Shown one piece after another: positions 32,192 to 42,300 of a stretch of 64,000 nucleotides of DNA. A model generated the notes under the pieces. The model searched no databases. It was not told the DNA's origin and saw only the letters and a list, made by a program, of their open reading frames with translations. This DNA is from CAJBVW01 sp964457335 (lineage in GTDB: Bacteria; Myxococcota_A; UBA796; SXON01). Both the position numbers and the translations under genes were made by a program. The stretch is from NCBI GenBank assembly GCA_964457335.1, contig CAYWGD010000004.1, positions 62,001 through 126,000 of the forward strand, given 5' to 3'. Every line of letters begins with the position of its first letter. Positions within the stretch are counted from its first letter, which is position 1.

Positions 32192-35100
32192 TCATTTCTT
32201 GACGAAGACGCGGATCTGGGCCGTGAGTCCCGCGGCTGACACGGTCAGCCGAGCGTAGCCGGGTCGGACAGCGTAGAGGCGGGCCTCGACCGTTCCTCCT
32301 CCGGAGGCGGACGGGGCGACCTCCTCGACGAGCAGCACGTCGGCGTCCGAGGAGGTGAACGTCACCTCGGCGACGACCTCTTCGGAGCCGACCGACGCCG
32401 CGGCGTTCACCACGACGCGGTCGCCGAACCGGAAGGTCCAACTGCTGGTCGGCGCGCTCACGTCCCGCCGCACGACCAGGGGCCGCTGTCCGTCGGCCAG
32501 GACGTCGAGCCGATCCGCCGGCGCGACGACGAGCCGGTAGCTCGTCCGGACCTCGCCGACGCTCGCGGTGATCGTGGCGGTCCCGGGCGCCAGGGGGACG
32601 ACGTTCACGCCCTCGAAGCGGGCGACCTCGGGCGGCGTGACGGTCCAGTCGAGCACCGGCTGAACGTCGAAGGGGACCCCGTCGGCGTCGAGCACCCGCG
32701 CCTTGGTGACCGGCACCGGGTCGAGGGTGTGGACGGTGACGATGGCGGGGCCGTCGAAGGTGATGGAGGCGGGGGCGGGGCGGGCGAGGACGGTCTGCCA
32801 GGCCTGTAGCGCGACGAGTGGCACGCTGGCGCCCACCACGATCGAGGAGGAGACGGCCGCGCCCACGAGCGCGCGCCAGGTCCCCGTGGTCCGACGGCGA
32901 ACCTCGAGCATCACGCACGTGTAGGCGAGGAGCACGGCCAGGACCGTCTTGAGGACGAGGGGGGTCGTACCCACCGGCAGAGTCGTGCCGGCGCTCGCGG
33001 CGGCGGCGGCGTAGAAGCTCATCGGTCCGAGCAGGACGAGGGTCCACACCGGCCCACGGTCCAAGAGCCGCGAGACGAACGCCGGCGGCGAGATGGCATC
33101 GAGGAAGCGCGTGACGGGTGGGAGCCACGGCGGTGGCCCGCGCAGCCGGAGGTGTCGAGAAAAGGCCGCGAGGGGTCGCGTAGCGGTCGCCCACAGAGAG
33201 AGCACGAGAACCACGACGACGGCGAAGCTCAGAACCGACCGCGCACCCGTCGCGGAGCCGAACGCGACAGCGAACGCGCCGCCCTCGGCCAGCGGCGCCC
33301 ATGGCACCCGCACCCGCAGGTGCGGGACCCCCGACAACAGGGCCCCGAGGGCGGTGACGACGAAGACCTGCGGTGGCGCGAGCACCGCCCCGTCGGGAGT
33401 GGCCTGGATGGACCCCAGGCCCGCGCCGATGGCGGCCCACCACAAGAGCACGAGACCTCGGGGCGCCTCGGCACCAGGGCGCGCGGCGGTCGGGACCACC
33501 TCCGGTCGGGGGGGGACCAGGAGCGCGTCCGGCGACCAACGGACGGCGAAGCGCGCGAGCGCGACCGCGGACGGACGGGCCGGTGCCACCGCCCCGACCA
33601 AACCCACGAGTTCGACGGCCAGCGCGACGAACAGCAGCCAGGGCAGCCCGCCGGCCGAAACCTTCGTCGCGACGATCCACCACGCCCAGGAAGTGCCGAG
33701 CACGAATGGAACCCGTGCCTGCACATAGCCGAGCCCGCCCCGCCCGTTCCAGGCCAGACCGAGTGTCGGCACGAGCGTGAGCCCGTGGACCACCAGTAGC
33801 GCCCAAGCAGCATTCGAAACGTCGCTCGCGGCGGCATCCAGCAGCGCAGGCCAACACGCCTGCACGCCACACACCGCCCCGGCCGCCACCCTCGCCAGTG
33901 CCCGCCCCCACCCCGTCGGCACCTCGACCGTGGCCGGCTCGCCCGGGTAGGGCGCCGCCATGTCCGCGAGGAGGCGGTCGGGCAGGAAGCGGTCCACCCA
34001 GGCGCCGAGGAGGACGGCGCGGGAGGGCTCGCCCGCCGTGGGCCAGGCCGCGACCAGCCCGCCCAGGGTGAGGAGGTACGTCAACGCGAAGTGCGTCCAC
34101 CTGCCCCCGGCGGCGAAGAACGTGCTGACGCCCAATCCGACGAGAAACCCGAGCGCGATCCGCTCGGCGCTCCCGGTGGCCGGCCGCCCCGCGTGTCGCA
34201 ACACCAGCAGGATCCCGGCGAGAGCGGTCAAGATCACGTAGAATCCCGACTTCTCGCCGGCTGCCGCGGTGGCGACGGCACCCCCGGCGCCGGTCAGCAC
34301 CGCGCCGAGGAAGGCAAGGCCACCGTCGGGGGGCGCCCAGGGACGTGCCAACGCGTCCGCCGCACCGGTGACACGCACGAGGAGCGCGTCCGCGGTCCAA
34401 CCCGCGGCGCCCGGGACGAGGGGGCGGGAGCCGGGCGGCACGTACGCGCCAACGGCGTCGCGCACGCAGCGTGGAAGATCGGCCGGCTCGTCGACGGTGG
34501 TGAGCGCGGCGAGGTCATGTTCGGGAACGAGTCCGAGCCGTCGCCCCGGGGTTCCGACGACGAATCCGAGCAGCGGCTTGCCCAACTGCCGGCTGATCGC
34601 GATCTCGCTCCGCATCCATGCCGCGGGCCCGTCGGGCCCGACGAGCACCACGACCACATCCGCGGACCGGATGCCGCGCGCGACGCTCTCCTCCAGGCTC
34701 CCCCGCCCCGCTGGCTCCTCCCAGGAGTCGGAGAGGACCTCCTGGTCGTCGCGCACGAGGGTGTCCCGTACGGCCCGAGCACCTTCGAGCAGTCCCTCGC
34801 CGTAGGAAATGAACACGCGCCGCCGCAGGGACCCCGACCGCCACCGGCCGAGCGTCTCCAGGCTTGCGACCACGAGCACGGCCGGACCCACCAGGTACCA
34901 ATCCTCCATCCAGCCCAGCCCGATCCCGATGCCGGCCCCCCACACCATCGCCTCCGCGATCGCGGTCCAGGCCCGCCCCGCGAAGCCACCCGGCGCCCCG
35001 AGCACGCGCACGGTGAGCGCCCCCAGGGCCGCCACCCCCGCCGCCCACGGCCCCACCCACGCCGCCAACCCGGCCCCCGCGAGCAGCCCCACCACCGCGT

Positions 35101-36979
35101 TGAGCCCCGCCGACGGCGGCGGCAGCGCGACCGCCGACGACAGCCGCTCCCGCAACAGCGCCGGGAGCCGGAACGCGAGCCCCCCGCCGAGGAAGTCGAC
35201 GAACACGCGGTCCTGGAACGGGGAGTCCGGATCGGCGGCGCGGCGCTCCCGCTGGGCGACGACACGCCACAGGAACGCGAGGAACGGGCGGTCCTCGCCC
35301 GCGATCTCGAGCTCCAGGCCGTCGACGGGGCCGTCCAGCGAGGAGAGGAGGAGCTGACGCAGGGTGGCGCGCACGTCGCGCGCGTCGCGGGCGGGCAGAG
35401 CCTGGAGCAGGCGCAGCCGCAGCCAATCCGGGAGGTAGCCCGCCCGGAGCCAGGGGAGGCGCGCGAGGGCGGCCAGGCGGGCTTCGGTGAGGAGCGGATG
35501 CCCGTCAACGTCGCGGAGCGCGCGGCCCAGCACCAGCGTGAGCTCCCAGCGGAGTTCGGGGTACACCGCGCACGCGGCGAGCCAACGCACGCCGTCGGCC
35601 CCCAGGTAGAGGGCGAGGTCGTCGAGGAGGCCCGCGACCTCGTCCGGCGGCGGCTCGGTGGGGGCGGTCCAACGGCGGGGCGCGTCGCGAAGGCGTGCGG
35701 GCAGGACCGGGGCCGTTCCCTGCGACGGGCCCTCGTCCGCGAGCCCGCGCTCGTGCAGCCGCCCGAGCCCGCGCGGCCGCGCCTCGACGACGCGCCAGCC
35801 CGCCTCGCGGAGCACGGCGTGCGCGGCCCCCCACCCCTCCGCCGGCTCCGGGGTGACGAGCACCCGATCGGTCCACGCGCCCAGCGCGCGCCCGCGCGCC
35901 GAGACGCCGCCGGTCGTGCCCGAGAGCAGGCTGTCCGCGGTCCCCCAGTACCAGAGCGGGCGCTCGGGATACCGGGAGCCGAGGTCCGCCAGCGTCGCGC
36001 GCTCGGAGCCCCGGCGCGCGAGGGCCCCTTCGAGCGACCAGGCGTCCACGTAGACCCCTTCGTCCGAGAGCCCGCGCAGCGCGGCCTCGGCCAGCGCGGC
36101 GAGGTGGTCGGCGGCGGCGGCACGGTCGATGAGGGCGAGGTGCTCCACCCGGACCGGGCGCTCGTCCGGCGCCGGATCCAGCCAGCCGAAGGAGCGCACC
36201 GCGCCCGCCACGGTGCGCGGCACGGAGATGCCGGACACGACGGTGCGCACCGGTCGGAGCCGGCGGGCCACCGCGCGCACGTCCCAGCCGGCGAGCGCGG
36301 CCCGGTCGGGCACGGCGACGCGGAGGCGGTCCAGGCGCACGGGCCCGCTGTCCGGCCTCCGCCGGAGGAAGCGTTCGCTCGAGGCGCGCCACGCCAACAC
36401 CAGGGCCAGCGCGCCGCCCGCGAGGGCCAGCGGCCAATCGAGCCCCAAGGCCGGCTCGGGCGTCGGCTCCACGGGCACCGCCGCGTCCTGGGCGCCCGCC
36501 GGTTGGAGGACGATCGGCTCGCCCGCCGGTTCGGCGATCTGCGTCTCGCGCGCCTGCCGCTCCGCCCAGCGTCCCCAGGTCCAGAATCCCGCCCCGACGA
36601 GCAGAACCACGAGGCCGCCCAACAGCCACGCCGTCTGCGCGTCGCGGGCGAGCCGCGCGATCTCGGTGGCGAAGCCCTTCGAGCTGGCGGCGAGCGGTTC
36701 GAGCTGCCGGACGGGCGCCGACGGAGGTAGCGGTTCGGAGGCCGGCGCGGCCTCCGCGAGCCACTTCGTCCACAAGCGGGGGAACGCCTCCTGCTGCTCC
36801 GGCGAGGAGCAGAGCAGCGGGCGCAGGAACCGCTGCACCCTCGCTGGGTCGTCGACGTCCTCCCCGCGCGCCGCGAGCACCACGAGGAGCTCGCGGACGC
36901 GCAGCTCCGCGTCCACGCCCAGCGACCAGCCCGCCCGGCGCAGCGCGCCGAGGAACTCGTCCAACCGGTCCGTGTTCAC
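32192..36979 (-). CDS. Giant polytopic membrane protein with vWA-like region, internal TIR domain and Ig-like C-terminus
   Basis: A 1595-residue protein. Residues ~1-75 form a helical module (FLGALRRAGWSLGVDAELRV, FLRPLLCSSPEQQEAF) like those preceding vWA domains in MoxR-partner proteins. TM helices lie at ~117-136 and ~180-197. A vWA-like region (~225-410, LALIDRAAAADHLAALAEAA) lacks a clear MIDAS DxSxS. A helical stretch (~440-610) and TM helices (~625-710) follow. The TIR domain (~720-830) has RVFISYGEGL, LSDSWEEPAGRG and WMRSEI, with E792 at the NADase catalytic-Glu position. About a dozen further hydrophobic helices lie at ~885-1395, then two Ig-like domains (~1403-1595; GTATITASVGEV is Big_2-like). 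The GTG start overlaps the MoxR stop (GTGA). It is the likely effector of a three-gene conflict system. Confidence 0.85.
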   Translation of the reverse strand: MNTDRLDEFLGALRRAGWSLGVDAELRVRELLVVLAARGEDVDDPARVQRFLRPLLCSSPEQQEAFPRLWTKWLAEAAPASEPLPPSAPVRQLEPLAASSKGFATEIARLARDAQTAWLLGGLVVLLVGAGFWTWGRWAERQARETQIAEPAGEPIVLQPAGAQDAAVPVEPTPEPALGLDWPLALAGGALALVLAWRASSERFLRRRPDSGPVRLDRLRVAVPDRAALAGWDVRAVARRLRPVRTVVSGISVPRTVAGAVRSFGWLDPAPDERPVRVEHLALIDRAAAADHLAALAEAALRGLSDEGVYVDAWSLEGALARRGSERATLADLGSRYPERPLWYWGTADSLLSGTTGGVSARGRALGAWTDRVLVTPEPAEGWGAAHAVLREAGWRVVEARPRGLGRLHERGLADEGPSQGTAPVLPARLRDAPRRWTAPTEPPPDEVAGLLDDLALYLGADGVRWLAACAVYPELRWELTLVLGRALRDVDGHPLLTEARLAALARLPWLRAGYLPDWLRLRLLQALPARDARDVRATLRQLLLSSLDGPVDGLELEIAGEDRPFLAFLWRVVAQRERRAADPDSPFQDRVFVDFLGGGLAFRLPALLRERLSSAVALPPPSAGLNAVVGLLAGAGLAAWVGPWAAGVAALGALTVRVLGAPGGFAGRAWTAIAEAMVWGAGIGIGLGWMEDWYLVGPAVLVVASLETLGRWRSGSLRRRVFISYGEGLLEGARAVRDTLVRDDQEVLSDSWEEPAGRGSLEESVARGIRSADVVVVLVGPDGPAAWMRSEIAISRQLGKPLLGFVVGTPGRRLGLVPEHDLAALTTVDEPADLPRCVRDAVGAYVPPGSRPLVPGAAGWTADALLVRVTGAADALARPWAPPDGGLAFLGAVLTGAGGAVATAAAGEKSGFYVILTALAGILLVLRHAGRPATGSAERIALGFLVGLGVSTFFAAGGRWTHFALTYLLTLGGLVAAWPTAGEPSRAVLLGAWVDRFLPDRLLADMAAPYPGEPATVEVPTGWGRALARVAAGAVCGVQACWPALLDAAASDVSNAAWALLVVHGLTLVPTLGLAWNGRGGLGYVQARVPFVLGTSWAWWIVATKVSAGGLPWLLFVALAVELVGLVGAVAPARPSAVALARFAVRWSPDALLVPPRPEVVPTAARPGAEAPRGLVLLWWAAIGAGLGSIQATPDGAVLAPPQVFVVTALGALLSGVPHLRVRVPWAPLAEGGAFAVAFGSATGARSVLSFAVVVVLVLSLWATATRPLAAFSRHLRLRGPPPWLPPVTRFLDAISPPAFVSRLLDRGPVWTLVLLGPMSFYAAAAASAGTTLPVGTTPLVLKTVLAVLLAYTCVMLEVRRRTTGTWRALVGAAVSSSIVVGASVPLVALQAWQTVLARPAPASITFDGPAIVTVHTLDPVPVTKARVLDADGVPFDVQPVLDWTVTPPEVARFEGVNVVPLAPGTATITASVGEVRTSYRLVVAPADRLDVLADGQRPLVVRRDVSAPTSSWTFRFGDRVVVNAAASVGSEEVVAEVTFTSSDADVLLVEEVAPSASGGGTVEARLYAVRPGYARLTVSAAGLTAQIRVFVKK

Positions 36980-37962
36980 CGGGGCGCCGGTCCCCGGCGC
37001 TCCAGAATCTTCCTGGCGCGATCGAGGTCCTCCTCGTATTTCGCCAGGACGCCGAGCGTACGGGTCGGCAGGCTCGGCGTGCTCCGGAGCGGGTTGTCGG
37101 ACGCGGGGTCCGCTCGGTGCAGCGCCTGGACCCACTGGATGAGCTCGGACGTGCCCGGCGGCTTCCGGAGCGGCGGGCTCGCCCAGCGCAGCGCGTCGAA
37201 CACGTCCAGCACCTCGGTGAGGAACTCCGTGCGGCCACGGACGGCCTCGGGCACCCGGCGCTCGAGGATCTGCGCGAGGCGCTCCCGCAGCGGAAAGCCG
37301 ATGTGGTGGTAGACGCAGCGGCGAAGGAAGGCGTCGGGGAGCGTGCGCTCCGAGTTGGACGTCACGACGAGCACGGGGCGCAGGTGCGGAGGCGCCGTCG
37401 CCTGCAGGTTCCCCAGCTCCGGCACATGGAAGCGAAGCTCCTCCACTTCGGCGAGGAGATCGTTGGGGAAGTCGCGCGGGGCCTTGTCGACCTCGTCGAT
37501 GAGGACGACCGAGCGCGCGGGCGCGTGCGGCAGAGTGCCGGCGGGGAAGAAGTCGGCCACCCGGTCGAAGGGACAGGCCTGGAGGATCGCGCGGCCCAGG
37601 GCGTTCCACGTCAGGAAGGGCCGGGCGTCCGACGCGCCCGACTGTGCCGCGCGGAAGTGGCCGAGCCCGTCGTAGGTGTAGAGCAGGTCGCGCGCCCGGC
37701 TGTCCGACTTGGCGTCGAAGCGGTGGAGCGGGACGCCGAGCTGCCAGGCAACGGCTCCGGCGAGCTGGGTCTTCCCCGTTCCGGGCGCGCCCGTCACGAG
37801 GAGCGGCTGCCCCAGCAGGAGCGCGACGTTGACGGCGTCGGCGAGGTCCTCGTCCGCCAGGTAGTCGCCGGGCGCGTCGGTGCCGGCGCCGCGGGGCGAC
37901 GGGAGCGAGACGGGCGTCGGCGGCGGGCCGGCGGGCACAGCGTTGAAAAGGCGGTTCTTCAT
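36976..37962 (-). CDS. MoxR-type AAA+ ATPase of the TIR operon
   Basis: A 328-residue AAA+ ATPase. Walker A GAPGTGKTQ (~58-66), Walker B VVLIDEVDK (~152-160), sensor 1 in VVTSNSE (~199-205) and a basic arginine-finger region DAFLRRC (~210-216) are all present. The pattern DEDLADAVNVALLLGQPLLV and the compact C-terminal lid suit the MoxR group, whose members remodel vWA-domain partners by ATP hydrolysis. Here the vWA-like region lies in the following gene. Its ATG overlaps the DUF4062 stop (ATGA) and its stop overlaps the next GTG (GTGA), so the three proteins should be made in linked amounts. I infer that it gates or assembles the TIR membrane protein. Confidence 0.9.
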   Translation of the reverse strand: MKNRLFNAVPAGPPPTPVSLPSPRGAGTDAPGDYLADEDLADAVNVALLLGQPLLVTGAPGTGKTQLAGAVAWQLGVPLHRFDAKSDSRARDLLYTYDGLGHFRAAQSGASDARPFLTWNALGRAILQACPFDRVADFFPAGTLPHAPARSVVLIDEVDKAPRDFPNDLLAEVEELRFHVPELGNLQATAPPHLRPVLVVTSNSERTLPDAFLRRCVYHHIGFPLRERLAQILERRVPEAVRGRTEFLTEVLDVFDALRWASPPLRKPPGTSELIQWVQALHRADPASDNPLRSTPSLPTRTLGVLAKYEEDLDRARKILERRGPAPR

Positions 37963-39203
37963 TGGCGTCGGGCTCCGGCGTGGCGCGCGAGGATACGACG
38001 GAGCCCGCCCGCGGCGTCCAGCATCGGCTGGCGGGGCGCGGCGCGGAAGTGCTCCTCGACGTCTGGCAGGAGATCCGCGTGGTCGGTCCACGCGAGGACG
38101 CGCTCGGACCGCGCCCACTCCCTGGCGTCCTGCGTCTCCACGTCCTGCAGCTCCGGGAGCAGCAACCCCTGGGGCGCCGCATCCAACCACGCGCGGGTGG
38201 GTGGTCGGCGGGCGAGCCCAAGCCACGCGAGCAGGCCGGTCGGCGGCTCGGGGTGGGTCACGGCAACGAGCACGACCACTGGGCAATTCCGCGCGCGGGG
38301 CGCCCAGCGGGCGACGCGCTCCCGAAGCACCGCGAGCTGTCCGGGGAGCTCGGGGCCGAGCTCGGCGGGCCCGAGCTCGACGCGCAGCAGCAGGGGGCCC
38401 GGGTGGAGGGCCACCTGCGCCGCGATGGCCTCGGACGTCGCGGCGGGGTTGTGGAGCAGGGCTCCGCCCAGGCTCGCGTCGAACGCCGGCCCGAAGCGGG
38501 CGAGCGGCACGCGGGGCCAACGAACCTCGTGCTCCGTGACCTCGGCCGCGCCGACGAGCTCGGCCAGCCCCGTGTCGCGAACCACCTCCACCCAGCTCCC
38601 CACCGCCTGCCTGCCCTCGCCGTGCGCGACCACCACGAGCGGGCGCACCTCGTCGCACTCCGCGGCCTCCCGGATGGCCACCGCGAGCGCGGTGTGCTGC
38701 GCGTCGCGATCGCAGTGGTACGGCAGGAGCCGCGGGACGTCCCGCCCCCGCCCGATCGAGTTGGCCAGGGACGCGACGACGAGCGTCTGGAGGTGGGCCG
38801 CCGAGGTGAACGGGGGCGCCGCCGTGTGATCGCCGCCCAGGCGCTCGCGGAGCGCGGTTACGCGCGCGAGATCGGGGTCCTTCATGCCCGGCCACGCGGC
38901 CACGGGCGGCGACAGGAAGACGAGCCGCGGGATGCCCACCCGCGTGGCCTCGGCGTACTCGAGCTCGGTGATGCTGCGCCCGTCCCCCTCGGGCGGGCAG
39001 TAGCCGTAGCGCCACCCGAGGATGCCCACGTAGGCCTGGGACGCGGCCACGTCCGCGCGGCACTTCGCGAGCGGCCGCTCGTCACACGCGACGTAGTCCT
39101 CCATGGCGACCGAGTGGTGCCCGAGCATCCGGACGGCCTCGGCGGCGGCCCGCCGCTCCACCTGGAGGTCCAGGAAGGTCGAGGAGATGTAGACCCGCGC
39201 CAT
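37959..39203 (-). CDS. DUF4062 protein with apparently inactive STAND-like region
   Basis: A 414-residue soluble protein. The N-terminal DUF4062 domain (~1-110) is textbook: ARVYISSTFLDLQVERRAAA, DYVACDERPLAKCRADV, YVGILGWRYGY, SITELEYAEA. DUF4062 is a TIR/Rossmannoid relative that often serves as sensor or effector in STAND systems. The C-terminal half opens with LLPYHCDRDAQHTALAVAI (~165) and RPLVVVAHGEGRQAVGSW. This has the place of a P-loop but no GxGKT/S, which fits the inactive-STAND type domains described for MoxR-linked conflict systems. It is the first gene of the operon and the best candidate for trigger sensing. The start is the ATG at the domain's first strand. Confidence 0.85.
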   Translation of the reverse strand: MARVYISSTFLDLQVERRAAAEAVRMLGHHSVAMEDYVACDERPLAKCRADVAASQAYVGILGWRYGYCPPEGDGRSITELEYAEATRVGIPRLVFLSPPVAAWPGMKDPDLARVTALRERLGGDHTAAPPFTSAAHLQTLVVASLANSIGRGRDVPRLLPYHCDRDAQHTALAVAIREAAECDEVRPLVVVAHGEGRQAVGSWVEVVRDTGLAELVGAAEVTEHEVRWPRVPLARFGPAFDASLGGALLHNPAATSEAIAAQVALHPGPLLLRVELGPAELGPELPGQLAVLRERVARWAPRARNCPVVVLVAVTHPEPPTGLLAWLGLARRPPTRAWLDAAPQGLLLPELQDVETQDAREWARSERVLAWTDHADLLPDVEEHFRAAPRQPMLDAAGGLRRILARHAGARRQ

Positions 39204-39347
39204 GGCGGCGGACGATACCACCGCGCCACCGCAACTCCGGGACACGACGCGAAGACGGCCGATCGCATCGGAACCGGGGCACGAATCGGTGCGACCGCCC
39301 CCCGCGGATGCCCCCCGAACCATGCTAATCAACCGCCCGGGGGTCCC
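39204..39347. promoter_or_regulatory. 144-bp divergent gap upstream of the TIR operon
   Basis: This gap must hold the start signals for both the DUF4062-MoxR-TIR operon and the DUF3857 gene. It is less GC-rich near its right side (ACCATGCTAATCAACCG). I see no convincing -35/-10 pair and no clear operator, and no regulator gene is beside it. Confidence 0.4.
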
Positions 39348-42300
39348 ATGCTCCTCGCGCTCTCGCTGCCTTCCCTCGCCCTCGCCGCCCCCGCGTGGGC
39401 CGACCTCCCCCCGATGCAGGCCGAGCCGCAGGCGCTGCTCGACGCCGCCGCCGAGCGCGTGGGGGACCAGGCGCTCGAGATCCTCTTCGAGGACGTGCGC
39501 ATCGTGTTCGGGGAGGACCGCACGGTCGCCCGCGAGCAGCACATGGTCTACCTCCTGCGCGACCCGTCGGCGGCGCCGTACTGGACGCGGGTCGACGCGA
39601 GCTGGGCCCCCTGGTTCCAGGCCCGCCCGTCGATGGAGGCCCGGGTCGTCCGGCCCGACGGCAAGACCTTCACGCTCGACGCCTCCACGATCGTGGAGGA
39701 GGCCGCGCGCGACTCCGACGCGACGCTGCTCGACGACCGGCGCGTGGCCTACGCGCCGCTCCCGCAGCTCACGGCCGGGAGCGTGGTCGAGATCGTCATC
39801 ACGGACCGGCCGACCGGGGCCTTCGGGCCGGGCGGCGCCAGCGCCCGCGAGCTCGTGGCCACCGGGGAGACGGCGTGGCCCAAGCGCGTGACGGTGGAGG
39901 CGCCGGCGAAGATGCCGCTGCGCTGGTCGGCCGTCGAGCTGGAGACGGAGCCGAAGACGACCACGAAGGGCGGCGTCCGCCGGCTCGTGTTCGACCTGGA
40001 GCCGATCCTGGAGCCGTACGCGCGGCCCGACTGGTCGGCGCCCCAGCTCCCCGCGACGCCCTACCTCCAGCTCTCCACGGGCTCCTCCTGGGAGGCCGAG
40101 TCCGCCGCCTACCACGCGCTCGTGGCCGACAAGCTCGCCGGCAAGGAGCTCGGGCCGCTGCTCGCCGCCGCGGAGGGCAAGACCGGGATCGACCGCGTCG
40201 AGGCGCTGCTCAACGCCGTCCGGGCCCGCGTGCGCTACACCGGCATCGAGTTCGGCGAGGCCGCCATCGTGCCGGCCACGCCCGACGCGGTGCTCGCGCG
40301 CGGCTGGGGCGACTGCAAGGAGCAGGCGGCGCTGCTCGTGGCGCTCCTGACCGCCTCGGGGATCCCCGCCGAGATCGCGCTCATCCGGCCCGGCGCCGGC
40401 GAGGACGCCCACCCCGACCACCCCACGCTCGCGGCCTTCTCCCACGCGATCGTGCACGTGCCGGGCCCGCCGGAGCTCTGGATCGATCCGTCGGTGCCGC
40501 AGCTCGGCGCGCGGGAGACGCCCATGGAGGAGCTCGGCCACCACGCGCTCCTCGTGCGCCCGAAGGGCGGCGCGCTGGTGAAGATCCCGATGCCCGCCCC
40601 CGAGGCGAACCGGCTCTCCACGACCACGGAGATCCGGCTCACGCCGGGCCAGCCCACCCCGCTCACCGTGTCCGTGACGGGCAACGGCGCCGTCCTGCTG
40701 CCGTTCCGGCCGCCCTGGGGCAAGGACCCGATCGCGCACTTCCGCGAGCAGTTCGAGCAGGAGGGTGGCGCGAAGTACCCGGACGTGACCCACCGCGGCG
40801 TGGCGCGCACCGACGAGCCCTTCCAGATCGACGCGCGCGGCACCTCCGGCGAGCGGCCGTTCTTCGAGGAGTGGTCCCAGGCGATCGGCCTGCGGCAGAA
40901 CCTGCTCCTCCCGGGGGACATCACCCGCGGCCAGATCGACGAGGAGCGGACGGAGCCCTACGTCGTGTTGCCGAACCGCATGGAGGAGACATACCGGGTG
41001 CGCGTGCCCGAGGGCTACGTGCTCGCCGACGTGCCGGAGGCGCTCACCTTCGAGCACGGCCCGCTCCGGATCGAGCTCACGCGGGCCCGCGAGGGCGACC
41101 TCGAGGTGGTGCGCATGACCTCCACGGTGAGCCGGGCGGACCTCCCCGTGGCGGAGGCCCGGGCGCTCGCGGACGCGCTCGCCACGCTCAACGCGGGCTT
41201 CACCGGCAAGATGCGGGTGGTCGCCGAGAGCGTGAAGCTCGTGGAGGACGAGAAGCCGGCCGAGGGCGTGAAGCGCGCCCGCGAGCTCATCGCCGCCCAC
41301 CCCGACGACCCCGCCGGGTACGTGAACCTCTCGTCCGTGTTCTACCGGGGAGGCTTCCGCGACCTCGCCGTCGCCGAGCTCGAGCGGGCCGCGAAGCTCC
41401 GGCCGAAGGACGCCTGGATCCTCGGCCGACGCGCCGTGATCCTGTTCACCGACCCCATCGCGCGCCCGGGCTCGCCCCCCTTCGACGCCACCACCGCGCG
41501 CGCGGCGGCCAAGGCCTGCCTCGACGCCGACGCCACCATCGAGCCCTGCCGCAACACCTACGGGATGTCGCTCACCGTCGACACGACCGGGCGTTTTCTG
41601 GCCGAGGGGGCCCCGCTCGCCGAGCTCGAGACCTGGGCGAGCGCGCTCCCCGAGGACGACCGGAACGCCACGCTCGAAGAGCTCCGCGTGCACGCGCTCA
41701 TCGGCCAGGGCCGCTTCGCCGACGCCAAGAAGCTCGCGGTGAAGCAGGGGCTGATGCGTTGGGCGGTCGTCGCCACCGCGCTCGGCGAGTCGCCCACGGC
41801 CGCGGCCGCGGCGGTCACGCGCATGAACGAGTGGGGCCGCTGGAACAACGGGAAGGCCGCCGTCGACGAGCTCGAGCGCCTGCGGCGCTACCCGGAGGCG
41901 CACGCCGTCGCGAAGGCCGCCGTCGGCAAGGGCACCGAGCCCGACCGCGTGGCGCTGGTGGAGCGCCTCGCGGCCTCCCGCCGCTGGGAGGACCGCGCCA
42001 CGGAGGTCGGCGGCGCCGGGGCCGCGGCCCTGCGCTTCCTCCGCGCCGTCGGGGGCGGGGCCCCGAAGGCCGAGCTGGCCGCCCTCGCCTCGCCCGAGCT
42101 GTTGACCTGGCTCGATGCCGACCCCCAGCGCGACGACTGGTGGAGCACCCTCCGCCCGGTCGTGGCGAGCTGGATCGGCACGGCCACCCCCGACCCCGAG
42201 GCCGTGGACCGCGGCCTCGACGAGATCCTCGCGGTCGGCACCTTCACCGTGGAGGGCGACGAGAAGACCGGCTGGAAGGTGACGCTCCGCGGCAAGGAGT

